From contig NZ_CAJQZC010000001.1 in the NCBI RefSeq assembly GCF_907164555.1, forward strand, positions 558,001 to 622,000: a stretch of 64,000 nucleotides of DNA, read 5' to 3'. Made by a program: the position numbers and the translations under genes. The first letter of the stretch is position 1. Every line of letters begins with the position of its first letter. Origin of the DNA: Paraburkholderia saeva (GTDB lineage Bacteria; Pseudomonadota; Gammaproteobacteria; Burkholderiales; Burkholderiaceae). Below, one piece after another: positions 53,016-61,745 of this stretch. Under the pieces are notes generated by a model. That model searched no databases, had not been told where the DNA came from, and was given only the letters and a program-made list of their open reading frames with translations.

Positions 53016-53040
53016 GAGCAGGTCGAAAAGTATGCACGAA

Positions 53041-53054
53041 GGAAAACGTTAATC
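53041..53054 (+). promoter_or_regulatory. Upstream LacI-type operator D in the porin regulatory region
   Basis: GGAAAACGTTAATC shares its GGAAAACGTT core with site C at 50425. It lies about 200 bases upstream of the porin promoter, as site B lies upstream of site C, so a looping or auxiliary role is possible. Confidence 0.5.
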
Positions 53055-53256
53055 TCACTGTGTGTGACTGGAAGTTCGAACGTTGTTGGGTGTATCAAGC
53101 GGGCGAATGAATATGGATATGCGTGCAGAAAGTGTGCGATGAAATTGCGAATGTGCCGGGAAAAAGCCCGCTAAATGCTCTTCTTCACAGCCTGTACCGC
53201 AGCAGAACGAAGACCTGTAAAGAACGTGAAACGAAGAGCGTGTGTGCGGAAAATTC

Positions 53257-53301
53257 TTGACGCAGCGGAATCAGATTGCGAATATAGGAAATCGTTTTAC
53301 T
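53257..53301 (+). promoter_or_regulatory. Porin promoter with operator E
   Basis: TTGACG (53257-53262) is followed after 18 bases by AATATA (53281-53286; ATATAG one base on is also possible). AGGAAATCGTTTTACT (53286-53301) overlaps the end of the -10 and resembles the LacI-type sites of this locus. The leader to the GTG at 53409 would be over 100 bases. Confidence 0.55.
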
Positions 53302-53408
53302 AGCCGTCGCGAAACACTGACAAATCATCGAAGACACCGGGGAGCAACGGGCCGCATACGCGACCTGCTTCATGAAGTGTGCAGAATGAGAAGAAGACTG
53401 GAGACAAC

Positions 53409-54686
53409 GTGAAAAAGCAGAATTTCAAGCAAGCATGCCTCGTCGGCGCGTGCCTCGCGTACGGCGCCATGGCCCATGCACAGGAAGCGGCGAAGGCGCC
53501 GACATTCGCGGGTTCCGAAGAAGCTGGCTTCAATCCGCTGGGTTCACCCGTCTCCGGCGATGGCGTATCGGTTAGCGGCGACACGCTGCAACTCTACGGT
53601 CTGTTGAGCCCAACCATTGCTTACATGACGGCCAATGGCGCGCGTAACGGTCCAGATGAAAGCAGCAGGACGAATTTCGCCAGCAACGGTTCCTACTGGG
53701 GCATACGCGGTGCGGAGGACCTCGGGTCGACGTGGTACGTGCTGTTCCAGCTGGAAAACACGGTCAATGTGGGCACGGGTACGAATACGAATGCCAGTGG
53801 CCAGTTTGCGGGTCGCGATACGTTCATCGGGATACAGAACGACACGTTTGGGGTGCTGAAATTCGGCCTGCTGACGTCACCGTTGTACGACACGGTCGGC
53901 ACCTACAAATTTCTCGGCGACCAGATGCCGATCGCCAGCCCGACGACGCTGATGACCACGCTCAACGGCACGTCGCTGCAGTTCAACAACCGCGTCGCAA
54001 ACGCCGTGCTTTATGCGACGTCGAAAGATTCCAGCGGGCTCGTCGGTCACTTCCTTTACACCAACAGCCAGAGCGCCGACCCGGCGAACGGCATCACCGG
54101 CAACGCGGATCGCGTGTATTCGCTGTCCGCGAGCTACGGGGCCGGCCCGATGTATCTGCAGTACGTGTACGAGTCCCGCGCGAACCAGGACAAGCTCGCA
54201 CAGGGGTCGTCAAACGACTGGTCGAACCGTATCGTCGGACGGTACTCGTTCACAAGCACGTTCAGTCTCGCGTTCGGTCTCGACTATTCCGGCTCGGACG
54301 GCACCTACGGCAAGAAGACTGCAGCCGGACCGGGCCGTGTCTCACGCCAGGCCGCAACGGTCAGCCTCGGGAAAGTGGTCGGCAACAACGAATTCATCGG
54401 CGGCTATGCCTATGCCCGCAGCTTGCAGTGTTCGGGAGCCGCGGTCGGCGCCGTCGCAAGTTGCGCGTCGAACGTGAGAAGCGGGACGTCGGCACAGCAG
54501 TTCTCGCTGGCCTACATCTATCGCCTCAGCAAACGCACGCTGGTCTCTGCCTACATCAGCCGTATCTGGAACGGAAGCCAGGGCCTGTACGACTTCGATT
54601 CGACACCCGTCGTGCAAAGCGTCAGCGCCCGCACGCCAGGGGTGAATCCAACAGGCGGCGGCGTCGGCATCACGCACATCTTCTGA
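53409..54686 (+). CDS. Gram-negative general porin (OmpC-like)
   Basis: This 425-residue outer-membrane protein starts with a signal peptide (MKKQNFKQACLVGACLAYGAMAHAQ, cleavage after HAQ). It continues with the beta-proteobacterial porin pattern: VSGDTLQLYGLLSPTIAYM, YWGIRGAEDLGSTWYVLFQLEN, GRDTFIGIQNDTFGVLKFGLLTSPLYD, and the end GGVGITHIF with a terminal phenylalanine for BAM recognition. The GTG at 53409 has GGAG 6 bases before it. Operators like those of the sugar-acid genes lie upstream, so the porin probably admits that substrate. An autotransporter gene follows after 86 bases. Confidence 0.93.
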   Translation: MKKQNFKQACLVGACLAYGAMAHAQEAAKAPTFAGSEEAGFNPLGSPVSGDGVSVSGDTLQLYGLLSPTIAYMTANGARNGPDESSRTNFASNGSYWGIRGAEDLGSTWYVLFQLENTVNVGTGTNTNASGQFAGRDTFIGIQNDTFGVLKFGLLTSPLYDTVGTYKFLGDQMPIASPTTLMTTLNGTSLQFNNRVANAVLYATSKDSSGLVGHFLYTNSQSADPANGITGNADRVYSLSASYGAGPMYLQYVYESRANQDKLAQGSSNDWSNRIVGRYSFTSTFSLAFGLDYSGSDGTYGKKTAAGPGRVSRQAATVSLGKVVGNNEFIGGYAYARSLQCSGAAVGAVASCASNVRSGTSAQQFSLAYIYRLSKRTLVSAYISRIWNGSQGLYDFDSTPVVQSVSARTPGVNPTGGGVGITHIF

Positions 54687-54772
54687 GACTCCACATCACG
54701 ATGGTGGCCCACGACAGCCCGGCGCAACGCCGGACCGGCGGGGACGGGTACAGGCAAGGGAAAAAGACAATC

Positions 54773-57517
54773 ATGAACGAGACCAATCCGTGGCAAGTGG
54801 TGTCCGATCTGGCGATGCTGCAACAGCGCCGCGCACGCATCGAACCGATGTTGCCCGTCAATGCGCTGTCGGCTGTTATGGCGATCGTGTTCCCGGCCAT
54901 CAGCAATCACGCGCTTGCCCAGTGCGTCGGCCAGATCCTGCCGCCGAGTACGGGATGCGCGGCAAATGTGTCGGCCGGCGCGAGCGCGACGGGCACGACC
55001 ATTAACAGTACCGGCGTGCAGACAGTCGGTTCAGGTGGTTTCACCAGCGCCACGATCGTGAACTCGCGAGGAACGCAGTCCGTTCTCGCCGGCGGCAACG
55101 ACACGGGCGCAATCGTCAACAGCGGTGGATCGCAGAACATCGCGGGTACAGCGAGCGGAACAACAGTGAATGCGGGCGGCAAGCAGTTCGTTTCGTCGGG
55201 CGGCGCGACGACTGGCGTGAGCGTTGCCTCGGGCGGCACGCAGACGATCATGGCCGGCGCAAGCGACCAGCTTGCAACCGTACAGGGAGGCGGTACGCAG
55301 CTCGTGTCCGGAACGGTCACATCGGCGACAGTCAGCGGCAAGGAAACTGTCTCCTCAGGCGGCGCAACGATGGGCGTCACGGTTGCCTCGGGTGGCACGC
55401 AGACGATCATGACTGGCGCGGGCGACCAGCTTGTCGTGATCATGGGCGGCGGCACGCAGATCGTGTCCGGTACCGCTACCTCGGCGACGCTTAACGGCGG
55501 CAAGCAGTCGGTCACAGCGGGCGGCGTGGCGAACGGTACCGTGATCAATTCGGGCGGCTCGCAGGCCGTGCTTGCGGGCGGCACGGCCAATGGCGCGGTG
55601 ATTAACAACGGCGGCAAGCAGGCGGTGTCATCGGGTGGCGTGGCATCGGCCGCGACGCTTAACAATCTCGGCACCCAGATCGTTAGCGGCGGCGGTGTCG
55701 CGAGCGCGACCGTGGTCAATTCAGGCGGCGTGCTCACGGTTGCAGGCGGCGTGGCAAACGGGGCGGTGATCAATTCTGGCGGCAGCGCCTCGGTGGCGAG
55801 TGGCGGCACGGCGACCAATACCGTGGTGAATCCTTTCGCACGGCAGACCGTGACGAGCGGTCTTGCTGTCAACACCGTGCTGGTCGGTGCGGTCTCCTCG
55901 GGCGGCACACAGTATGTCTCCGCTGGCGGCGTGACGCTCAACACGACGGTCGGTCAGAAGGCCCGTCAAACGATCTATCCGGGCGGCACCGCGAACAGCA
56001 CGCTGGTTCTGTCGGCCGGCACGCAGACAGTTTCGAGCGGCGGTCTCGCAAATGGCACGATGGTCGCTAATGGTGGCATGCAGCAAGTGGTCGGCGGCGG
56101 CACGGCAAGTGGCTCGGTCGTGACGAGCGGGGGCACCGCAGCGCTGTACGTAGGCGGTATGACGTCGACGGGCGTGGTGCCCGGTCCTGTCTTCACGTCG
56201 GGCAATGTGCAGGGCACATTGCTTGTCGCGACCAGCACGTCGATCGTCGTCACGGGCAACGCTAACGCGACAGCGAACGCGCTTGTGCTTAACGGCGGCA
56301 ATGTCGTCTTTAGCGCACCGGATTCAGCAGGTTATAAGGCATTGACCGTGAACGGGCTGAGCGGCAGCGGACAGTTTTCGCTGAATACCAACGTCGCCGC
56401 AGGGCAGGGCGATCAATTGATCGTCAACAACGGCAGCGGCAATTACGTGCTCTCCGTCCAGGACGCCAGCACGACACCGGCGCCCAAAGGTACACGCATG
56501 GCGTTGGTCAGCGGCACCAACGACAACGCGAATTTCACGCTGCAGTCGGGCACCATCGATGTCGGCGCCGAGAAGTACGCGTTGCAGGATGTCGCCGGGC
56601 AATTCTATCTCGCGGACACCGGGCAACTGGGTGATGCAGCGTCGGTCGCCCAGGCGTTACCGGCTGTCTCGACGATGCTCTGGTATGAGCAGATCCAGCA
56701 AACCATGTCGCGGATGGCGGAGCTGCGGGGCGGCACGGATCAGGGGCTGTGGATTCACGCGTACGGTCAGCGTTTTACGCTCGATTCGGCGGGCATCTCC
56801 TCATCCGTTGACGCGGGTGGCGTGCAGTTCGGCCGCGATCTGCGTTTTGCGCGCCCGTATGGCGACTGGTACGTCGGGCTGACGGGTGGCGTGGCCGAAG
56901 CGCGCACCACCACCGGCGACAGCGGGTCCGCGAGCGTGTATCCATGGAACGTGGGTCTGTACGGTGGGCTCGCCGGCAAGAACGGCTGGTTCACGGACGC
57001 GGTTGTCCGTTTCATCAGCACGTCGAACACGCTTTCGATTACCGGCAACAACACGGGCAGCTATAACGACAACGGTTTCGCTGCGTCCCTCGAAGGCGGC
57101 AAGCGCCTGGAACTCGCAGGCGACTGGATCATTGAGCCGCGTGTGGCGTTCTCGTATCTCAGCGCCAATTCGATCGGCTATACGCTCGCCAACGGCATGC
57201 CGATTCAGCTCGCCGCACACAACACAGCGCTGGGAAGCGCGGGCGTGACGGTCAGCAAGACCCTCACGTTGTGGCAGACCCCGATGCAACCATTCGTCAG
57301 CCTTAACGCCGTGCACGCCTTCAACAGTCAGCAGACGGTGACTGTGGCCGGCAGCGACATCAATGCGCAAACGCCCGATTCCTGGGGCTCGGTTTCGGCG
57401 GGTGTCGCGGCATCGTTGAATCGCAGTTCTCATTTCTACGTCGATGTGAGCTATGCGAAGGGCCAGCATTATCAAAGCCCGATCGCGGTCAATGTCGGCC
57501 TTTCGTATCAGAAGTAA
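54773..57517 (+). CDS. AIDA-repeat autotransporter adhesin (type Va)
   Basis: This 914-residue protein has a long N-terminal signal region ending SNHALAQ near residue 50. About twenty Gly/Ser/Thr-rich repeats of about 19 residues follow (residues 75-462; typical form VNSGGSQxVxxGGxANGxxI). A pertactin-like stem (ALTVNGLSGSGQFSLNT, then DQLIVNNGSGNY) leads to a C-terminal beta-barrel of about 260 residues (from QGLWIHAYGQRFTLDSAG) ending VNVGLSYQK. Such repeats form a beta-helix that is O-glycosylated on Ser/Thr. The dedicated heptosyltransferase gene follows after 42 bases. Adhesion, aggregation or biofilm formation are typical roles. Confidence 0.93.
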   Translation: MNETNPWQVVSDLAMLQQRRARIEPMLPVNALSAVMAIVFPAISNHALAQCVGQILPPSTGCAANVSAGASATGTTINSTGVQTVGSGGFTSATIVNSRGTQSVLAGGNDTGAIVNSGGSQNIAGTASGTTVNAGGKQFVSSGGATTGVSVASGGTQTIMAGASDQLATVQGGGTQLVSGTVTSATVSGKETVSSGGATMGVTVASGGTQTIMTGAGDQLVVIMGGGTQIVSGTATSATLNGGKQSVTAGGVANGTVINSGGSQAVLAGGTANGAVINNGGKQAVSSGGVASAATLNNLGTQIVSGGGVASATVVNSGGVLTVAGGVANGAVINSGGSASVASGGTATNTVVNPFARQTVTSGLAVNTVLVGAVSSGGTQYVSAGGVTLNTTVGQKARQTIYPGGTANSTLVLSAGTQTVSSGGLANGTMVANGGMQQVVGGGTASGSVVTSGGTAALYVGGMTSTGVVPGPVFTSGNVQGTLLVATSTSIVVTGNANATANALVLNGGNVVFSAPDSAGYKALTVNGLSGSGQFSLNTNVAAGQGDQLIVNNGSGNYVLSVQDASTTPAPKGTRMALVSGTNDNANFTLQSGTIDVGAEKYALQDVAGQFYLADTGQLGDAASVAQALPAVSTMLWYEQIQQTMSRMAELRGGTDQGLWIHAYGQRFTLDSAGISSSVDAGGVQFGRDLRFARPYGDWYVGLTGGVAEARTTTGDSGSASVYPWNVGLYGGLAGKNGWFTDAVVRFISTSNTLSITGNNTGSYNDNGFAASLEGGKRLELAGDWIIEPRVAFSYLSANSIGYTLANGMPIQLAAHNTALGSAGVTVSKTLTLWQTPMQPFVSLNAVHAFNSQQTVTVAGSDINAQTPDSWGSVSAGVAASLNRSSHFYVDVSYAKGQHYQSPIAVNVGLSYQK
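54995..56160 (+). repeat. AIDA-type strand-loop-strand repeats in the autotransporter passenger
   Basis: The coding sequence repeats a roughly 57-base unit (19 residues) about twenty times. Inside it a longer unit of about 156 bases is present twice (near 55202 and 55358), sharing TVASGGTQTIM and DQL motifs. Slippage or recombination between units would change passenger length without breaking the frame. Confidence 0.85.
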
Positions 57518-57559
57518 TAGCGTCATGTATCGAATCTTGAGCGAAAAGAGCAAGCCAAA

Positions 57560-58858
57560 ATGAGCGAATCTCCCAGTTTTTCCGTGATGCCCCGCGAGGA
57601 CGGGAGCGCGCCGCTGCAAGCGGGTTCGCAGCCTGGTGCGATGGACGCAGGTCCGTTCGTCAACCTTGGCGTGCCGTCATTGAGCGGCCCTGCCGGCATC
57701 CAGTTCGACTTCAACTACGGCTGCCGTGTGCAGGTTGAGGGCGACGGCTGGCGTGTGCGGCTGCTCGACCGGGACGCGGACGTTGTGCTCTTTGACGAAG
57801 TGGTTGCCGACGCGACGGTGGCGAGCACCAAGCGCTATTTCGTCAACTTTCGCATTGAAGTCATGCGCAACGACGAGCTCGTGTTCGAACACGATTTCGA
57901 CCTGTGCGGCAAGAAGGTATATGCACGTCTGCCAGTCGGGACGATTGGCGACATCGTCGCGTGGTTTCCCTATGTCGACGAATTTCGCAAGCGCCACGGC
58001 TGCGAAATGTATCTCTCGATGGGCGAGGGGATATGGTCTTTGTTCGAAGATGCGTATCCAGAGCTGCACTACATTCGTCCGCAGGATGAAGACGCGCGCA
58101 AACACGAGTTTTACGCGAGCTACTACCTGGGCATTTTCTTTCCCTGCGAAGACCGCACGCATCAGCCGACCGATTTCCGGGTCAGCGGTTTGCAGAAGAC
58201 AATCGCGTATCTGCTGGGCCTTCCCGCAAACGAATGTCGTCCGCGCATCGGCGTTCGCGACACCGCGCGACGCATCGCCGAACCCTACGTATGCATCGCT
58301 GCGCAATCGTCGTCGCAATGCAAGTACTGGAACAACCCGACGGGCTGGTTTGAAACCGTCAAGTTTCTTAAAGCCAGGGGATATCGCGTGCTTTGCATCG
58401 ATCGCGAGCACGTCAACGGCCACGGATTGCAGTGGAATCACATTCCTTACGGCGCCGAAGACTTCACCGGCAATCTGCCGTTGCAGGAGCGCGCCAGCCT
58501 CCTCATGCACGCAGACTTTTTCGTTGGACTGTCGAGCGGTTTGTCATGGCTCGCGTGGGCGCTCAACAAGCCGGTTGTGATGATCAGCGGATTCACGCAC
58601 CCGCAAAATGAGTTCGAAACGCCTTATCGGGTGATCAATTTCCACACGTGCAACAGTTGCTGGAACGACACGACCGTCGAATTCGATCACAAGGATTTTA
58701 TGTGGTGTCCGCGTCATGCGGGCACTGATCGTCAGTTCGAATGCTCGCGGCTGATTACGCCGCATCAGGTGAATCGTGCAATCGAGCGCCTCATGGCCGA
58801 TCACGGCTTCGACGCGGGCGAGACGCGGAAGTTGTATTCACCTGAAGCCATAGCGTGA
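57560..58858 (+). CDS. Autotransporter O-heptosyltransferase (BAHT family, TibC/Aah-like)
   Basis: This 432-residue enzyme transfers ADP-heptose-derived sugars to Ser/Thr of AIDA-type repeats in the cytoplasm before export. After an N-terminal beta domain it has a GT-B core with KVYARLPVGTIGDIVAWFPYVDEF, VCIAAQSSSQCKYWNNP, RASLLMHADFFVGLSSGLSWLAWAL and the iron-finger cysteines Cys364-x2-Cys367-x15-Cys383-x11-Cys395 (FHTCNSCW, WCPRH, FEC). Those four cysteines are diagnostic for TibC-type enzymes. It lies directly behind its probable substrate. ADP-glycero-manno-heptose would come from LPS-core synthesis encoded elsewhere. Confidence 0.93.
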   Translation: MSESPSFSVMPREDGSAPLQAGSQPGAMDAGPFVNLGVPSLSGPAGIQFDFNYGCRVQVEGDGWRVRLLDRDADVVLFDEVVADATVASTKRYFVNFRIEVMRNDELVFEHDFDLCGKKVYARLPVGTIGDIVAWFPYVDEFRKRHGCEMYLSMGEGIWSLFEDAYPELHYIRPQDEDARKHEFYASYYLGIFFPCEDRTHQPTDFRVSGLQKTIAYLLGLPANECRPRIGVRDTARRIAEPYVCIAAQSSSQCKYWNNPTGWFETVKFLKARGYRVLCIDREHVNGHGLQWNHIPYGAEDFTGNLPLQERASLLMHADFFVGLSSGLSWLAWALNKPVVMISGFTHPQNEFETPYRVINFHTCNSCWNDTTVEFDHKDFMWCPRHAGTDRQFECSRLITPHQVNRAIERLMADHGFDAGETRKLYSPEAIA

Positions 58859-58933
58859 TTATCGATTTTCGCCTTGGGCCTTCAGGTAATGACGGCATGT
58901 CCCTTAACGGCTAACAATCTTGATGGAGTTTTG

Positions 58934-59935
58934 ATGCAGCTCGCACGTCTTACGTTTTGCCTCGCCGCCCTCGCTTTCTCGCTGGACGCACTCGCGATGG
59001 ATTGTCCGTCGGCGCCTCCCGCCATGCGGGACATCAAGGCTCAGGGTTACTACACCGATGCCGCACATTCCGTGATCGACGAGGCAAAGAAGCGCGCCAA
59101 CACCGAGATGACCCGACCGCTCGACGACTACACGAAACAGGTCGCCGATATGTCGGATCGCTATCTGGCGAAGCACGATGTCTCTGCGGGACAATGCACC
59201 ATCGAATGGTTGAGCAGCTGGGCACGCGATGGCGCGATGCTTGGCGAGATGATTCACATCAACAACGACCAGTCCGATTATCTGCGGCAGTGGGTGGCCG
59301 GGGGTGCCGGCATCGCGTACCTGAAAACACGTGAACTCGCGACCGCCGGGCAGCGTGCCGAGATCGACGCGTGGCTCGAAAAACTAGCGACAGCCAATAT
59401 GGCGTACTGGGATAACCCAAAGAAAACCCGCAACAACCATTACTACTGGACGGGTGTGGGCGTGATGGCAGCGGCCGTCGCGACCGGCGATCCGGCGCTT
59501 CTCGATACGGCGCGCGGCGTCTACGAAAAGGGCATCAACGATATCGAAGACGACGGCAGCCTGCCTATGGAAATGAAGCGGGGCAAGCGTGCGCTGCACT
59601 ATCACAACTATGCTTTGGCTCCGCTCGTGCTGATGGCCGAGATGGCGCGACTGAAGGGCGAGGACTGGTACGCGTACAAGGACCACCGCATCAACCGGTT
59701 GGCCGAGCTTGTGGCAAGCGGGTACCGTGATGACTCCTGGTTTGCAGCGCAGTCGGGTGTCAAGCAGGAAAAGTGGAAGCCGGATGGCGAAGCGGGCTGG
59801 GTCGAGTTCTATCGCCTGCGTGCGGTTCACCCTGAACTCTTTGAGCCACTGCACGATGCCGGGCCGTTCCGTGAACCGCGGATGGGCGGCAATCTGACCT
59901 TGATGGCTCAAGTTGGGATAACTGGATCGAAATAG
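58934..59935 (+). CDS. Secreted alginate lyase-like enzyme (PL5 family)
   Basis: This 333-residue protein has a signal peptide (MQLARLTFCLAALAFSLDALA, cleavage after ALA) and an alpha/alpha-barrel-type sequence with the PL5 active-site motif RNNHYYW (His169 in this numbering; AlgL has NNHSYW). Further features are DDGSLPMEMKRGKRALHYHNYALAPLV and a C-terminal GWVEFYRLR region. It would cut polymannuronate by beta-elimination in the periplasm. GGAG precedes the ATG at 58934. No alginate synthesis genes are present in the window, so the substrate may be another uronate-containing polymer. Confidence 0.88.
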   Translation: MQLARLTFCLAALAFSLDALAMDCPSAPPAMRDIKAQGYYTDAAHSVIDEAKKRANTEMTRPLDDYTKQVADMSDRYLAKHDVSAGQCTIEWLSSWARDGAMLGEMIHINNDQSDYLRQWVAGGAGIAYLKTRELATAGQRAEIDAWLEKLATANMAYWDNPKKTRNNHYYWTGVGVMAAAVATGDPALLDTARGVYEKGINDIEDDGSLPMEMKRGKRALHYHNYALAPLVLMAEMARLKGEDWYAYKDHRINRLAELVASGYRDDSWFAAQSGVKQEKWKPDGEAGWVEFYRLRAVHPELFEPLHDAGPFREPRMGGNLTLMAQVGITGSK

Positions 59936-60049
59936 TGGTTCAGGCGAGGGAACGGGGAAGCCTGCCCGACAATCGCCCCGGCGTGGTTGGTTGACTGATG
60001 CGCGAACTCGCCCACTTAGGGCGGCCAATATGGGTTCACGAGCGGATGT

Positions 60050-60655
60050 TCAGGTAAGAGCAACATATCCGGCAACAAGGATCATGCTGGTGCCAAATAC
60101 CCAACCCTGGACGCGCATCGCACGCGCTGAACGGAATCGTCGGAGAATCAGCTGGCCGCCATAAATCCATGGGAAGTGGCAGACGACGCACACGATCAGG
60201 AAAGCGGCGGACAACTGCACGATCTGCGTCGGAAGCGATTTCGCCGGGTCTAGAAACTGCGAAAACATGACAAGAATCATCGAGTGAATCTTGGGATTCA
60301 GCATCACCGCAAGAAATCCGTCTTTGACCCGCAGACGCGAACGACGCTCGCCGTCCTTTTCTGATCCACTGGCTGGCCGAAAAAATCCCCAGGCGAGATA
60401 CAGCAGATAAGCGATGCCAGCCCACTTCAGCACGATCTCTATCTGTGAATGACCCTGCAGGACCTTGCCCAGACCTGCTCCGTATACGCCGGAAAGGACG
60501 AGATTCGCCATCTCGAAGCCAAACCAGAATGGCAGTGTCCCGGTCACGCCGAAGCGCCCGCCAGCAGTCGCGAGCACCGTGTTGCCAGGACCCGGGCTTA
60601 CAACCATGGGTACGGCGTAACCGAGGAACAAAATCCATATCTTCAATGCGATCAT
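60050..60655 (-). CDS. LysE family amino-acid exporter
   Basis: This 201-residue protein has five or six membrane helices with the LysE/RhtB pattern: ILFLGYAVPMVVSPGPGNTVLATAGGRFG near the start, AGIAYLLYLAWGFFRPAS, and RVKDGFLAVMLNPKIHSMILVMFSQF, where NPK is the conserved turn. It would export an amino acid or related metabolite. It is divergent from a LysR-type regulator, with 133 bases between them containing a LysR-like box. The substrate is unknown. Confidence 0.9.
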   Translation of the reverse strand: MIALKIWILFLGYAVPMVVSPGPGNTVLATAGGRFGVTGTLPFWFGFEMANLVLSGVYGAGLGKVLQGHSQIEIVLKWAGIAYLLYLAWGFFRPASGSEKDGERRSRLRVKDGFLAVMLNPKIHSMILVMFSQFLDPAKSLPTQIVQLSAAFLIVCVVCHFPWIYGGQLILRRFRSARAMRVQGWVFGTSMILVAGYVALT

Positions 60656-60745
60656 TAGCTAGCCTTATCTCGTCAAGAGGCCGGGCACCATGCCTGCCCG
60701 GCACGTGTGTGATTAGAACCGGCTACCGTCGACCACACAAACGGG

Positions 60746-60766
60746 TTATCTTCATGCTCTCGATAA
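60746..60766. promoter_or_regulatory. Putative LysR-type binding site between lysE-like and lysR-like genes
   Basis: TTATC-N11-GATAA is a perfect inverted repeat of the T-N11-A kind used by LysR-type regulators, 23 bases before the regulator start. A separate 8-bp hairpin (GCCGGGCA / TGCCCGGC, 60680-60702) lies closer to the exporter start. Confidence 0.55.
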
Positions 60767-60788
60767 GCCAAAGTAATCGACGCCATCC

Positions 60789-61745
60789 ATGCGACGCTTG
60801 CCCCCACTCAGTGCGCTGCGCGCCTTCGAGGCCGCGGCAAGGCACTTGAGCTTTACCCGCGCTGCCGCGGAACTCTGCGTGACACAGGCGGCGATCAGTC
60901 ATCAGATCCGCCAGCTTGAGGGCTGGCTGGGCCGCCGCCTGTTTGAACGCCGGGGCCATGCGCTTGAGCTCACCCGGGACGGGAAAGCCTATCTTCTCGA
61001 GCTGACGGGCGCGTTTGATCGCGTTGCGGCGGCCACAGCACGACTGATGGAACCTGACCGGCGGCCTCTGCGCATCACCGCGCTCCCGTCCTTCGCATCG
61101 CGATGGCTCGTTCCGCGCCTCGAATCATTTCGTACCCAACATCCGGACATCGACGTTCGTCTCGATAGTTCGGCGGCCGTCTGGTCGTTTTCGAGTGACC
61201 GTTTCGATCTGGCGATTCGTTCGGGATTGGGGAAATGGGCAGGACTGACAGCCGACCTGATAGGCCGTGAGAGACTGAGCCCCGTCTGCAGTCCAGCGCT
61301 GGTGATCGGGCCGCCTGCCATTCGCGCTCCGTCCGACTTACGCCACGTACGCCTGCTCTATGACACGCCGAGGCAGGGATGGACAGACTGGTTCGAAAAG
61401 GCAGGGATAAAGCGGTTCGTATCGGACGTCGGCCCTTCGTTTAACGATGCGAGCCTCGCGCTGCAGGCAGCGGCGGATGGACAAGGCGTGGCATTGGGTC
61501 GCCTGATGCTCGCTGCGGACGACCTGAACAGTGGGCGACTGATACAACCTTTCGATATCGAGCTACTCAACGATTACAGCTACTGGCTTGTCTATCCGCC
61601 CGCGGCAATGAATCACCCGGGGGCAGAAGCCTTCCGGAGCTGGCTCCTGTCGGAAGCCATGCAGCGCGTCTCAGGCAGGAAGCCGCGCGCCGGGCGTGAT
61701 CTGGAACGGATCGACCCTGAGTTCGATCAACGCCGCGACCCCTGA
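60789..61745 (+). CDS. LysR family transcriptional regulator (GcvA-like)
   Basis: This 318-residue regulator begins MRRLPPLSALRAFEAAARHLSFTRAAAELCVTQAAISHQIRQLEGWLGRRLFERR, the GcvA-type helix-turn-helix, followed by an effector-binding domain (RITALPSFASRWLVPRLESFRTQHPDIDVRL, FDLAIRSGLGKWAG, LQAAADGQGVALGRLML). It is divergent from the LysE gene, which it probably controls. Its last 25 codons overlap the 3' end of the convergent thiamine-diphosphate enzyme gene by 75 bases, so the polar tail (GRKPRAGRDLERIDPEFDQ) may be a run-on extension. Confidence 0.93.
   Translation: MRRLPPLSALRAFEAAARHLSFTRAAAELCVTQAAISHQIRQLEGWLGRRLFERRGHALELTRDGKAYLLELTGAFDRVAAATARLMEPDRRPLRITALPSFASRWLVPRLESFRTQHPDIDVRLDSSAAVWSFSSDRFDLAIRSGLGKWAGLTADLIGRERLSPVCSPALVIGPPAIRAPSDLRHVRLLYDTPRQGWTDWFEKAGIKRFVSDVGPSFNDASLALQAAADGQGVALGRLMLAADDLNSGRLIQPFDIELLNDYSYWLVYPPAAMNHPGAEAFRSWLLSEAMQRVSGRKPRAGRDLERIDPEFDQRRDP

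Noticed and set aside
53732..54772. Extension of the autotransporter frame far upstream through the porin gene
   Set aside because: This part is the alternative frame of the porin, Arg-rich and without signal peptide; the real start is at 54773.
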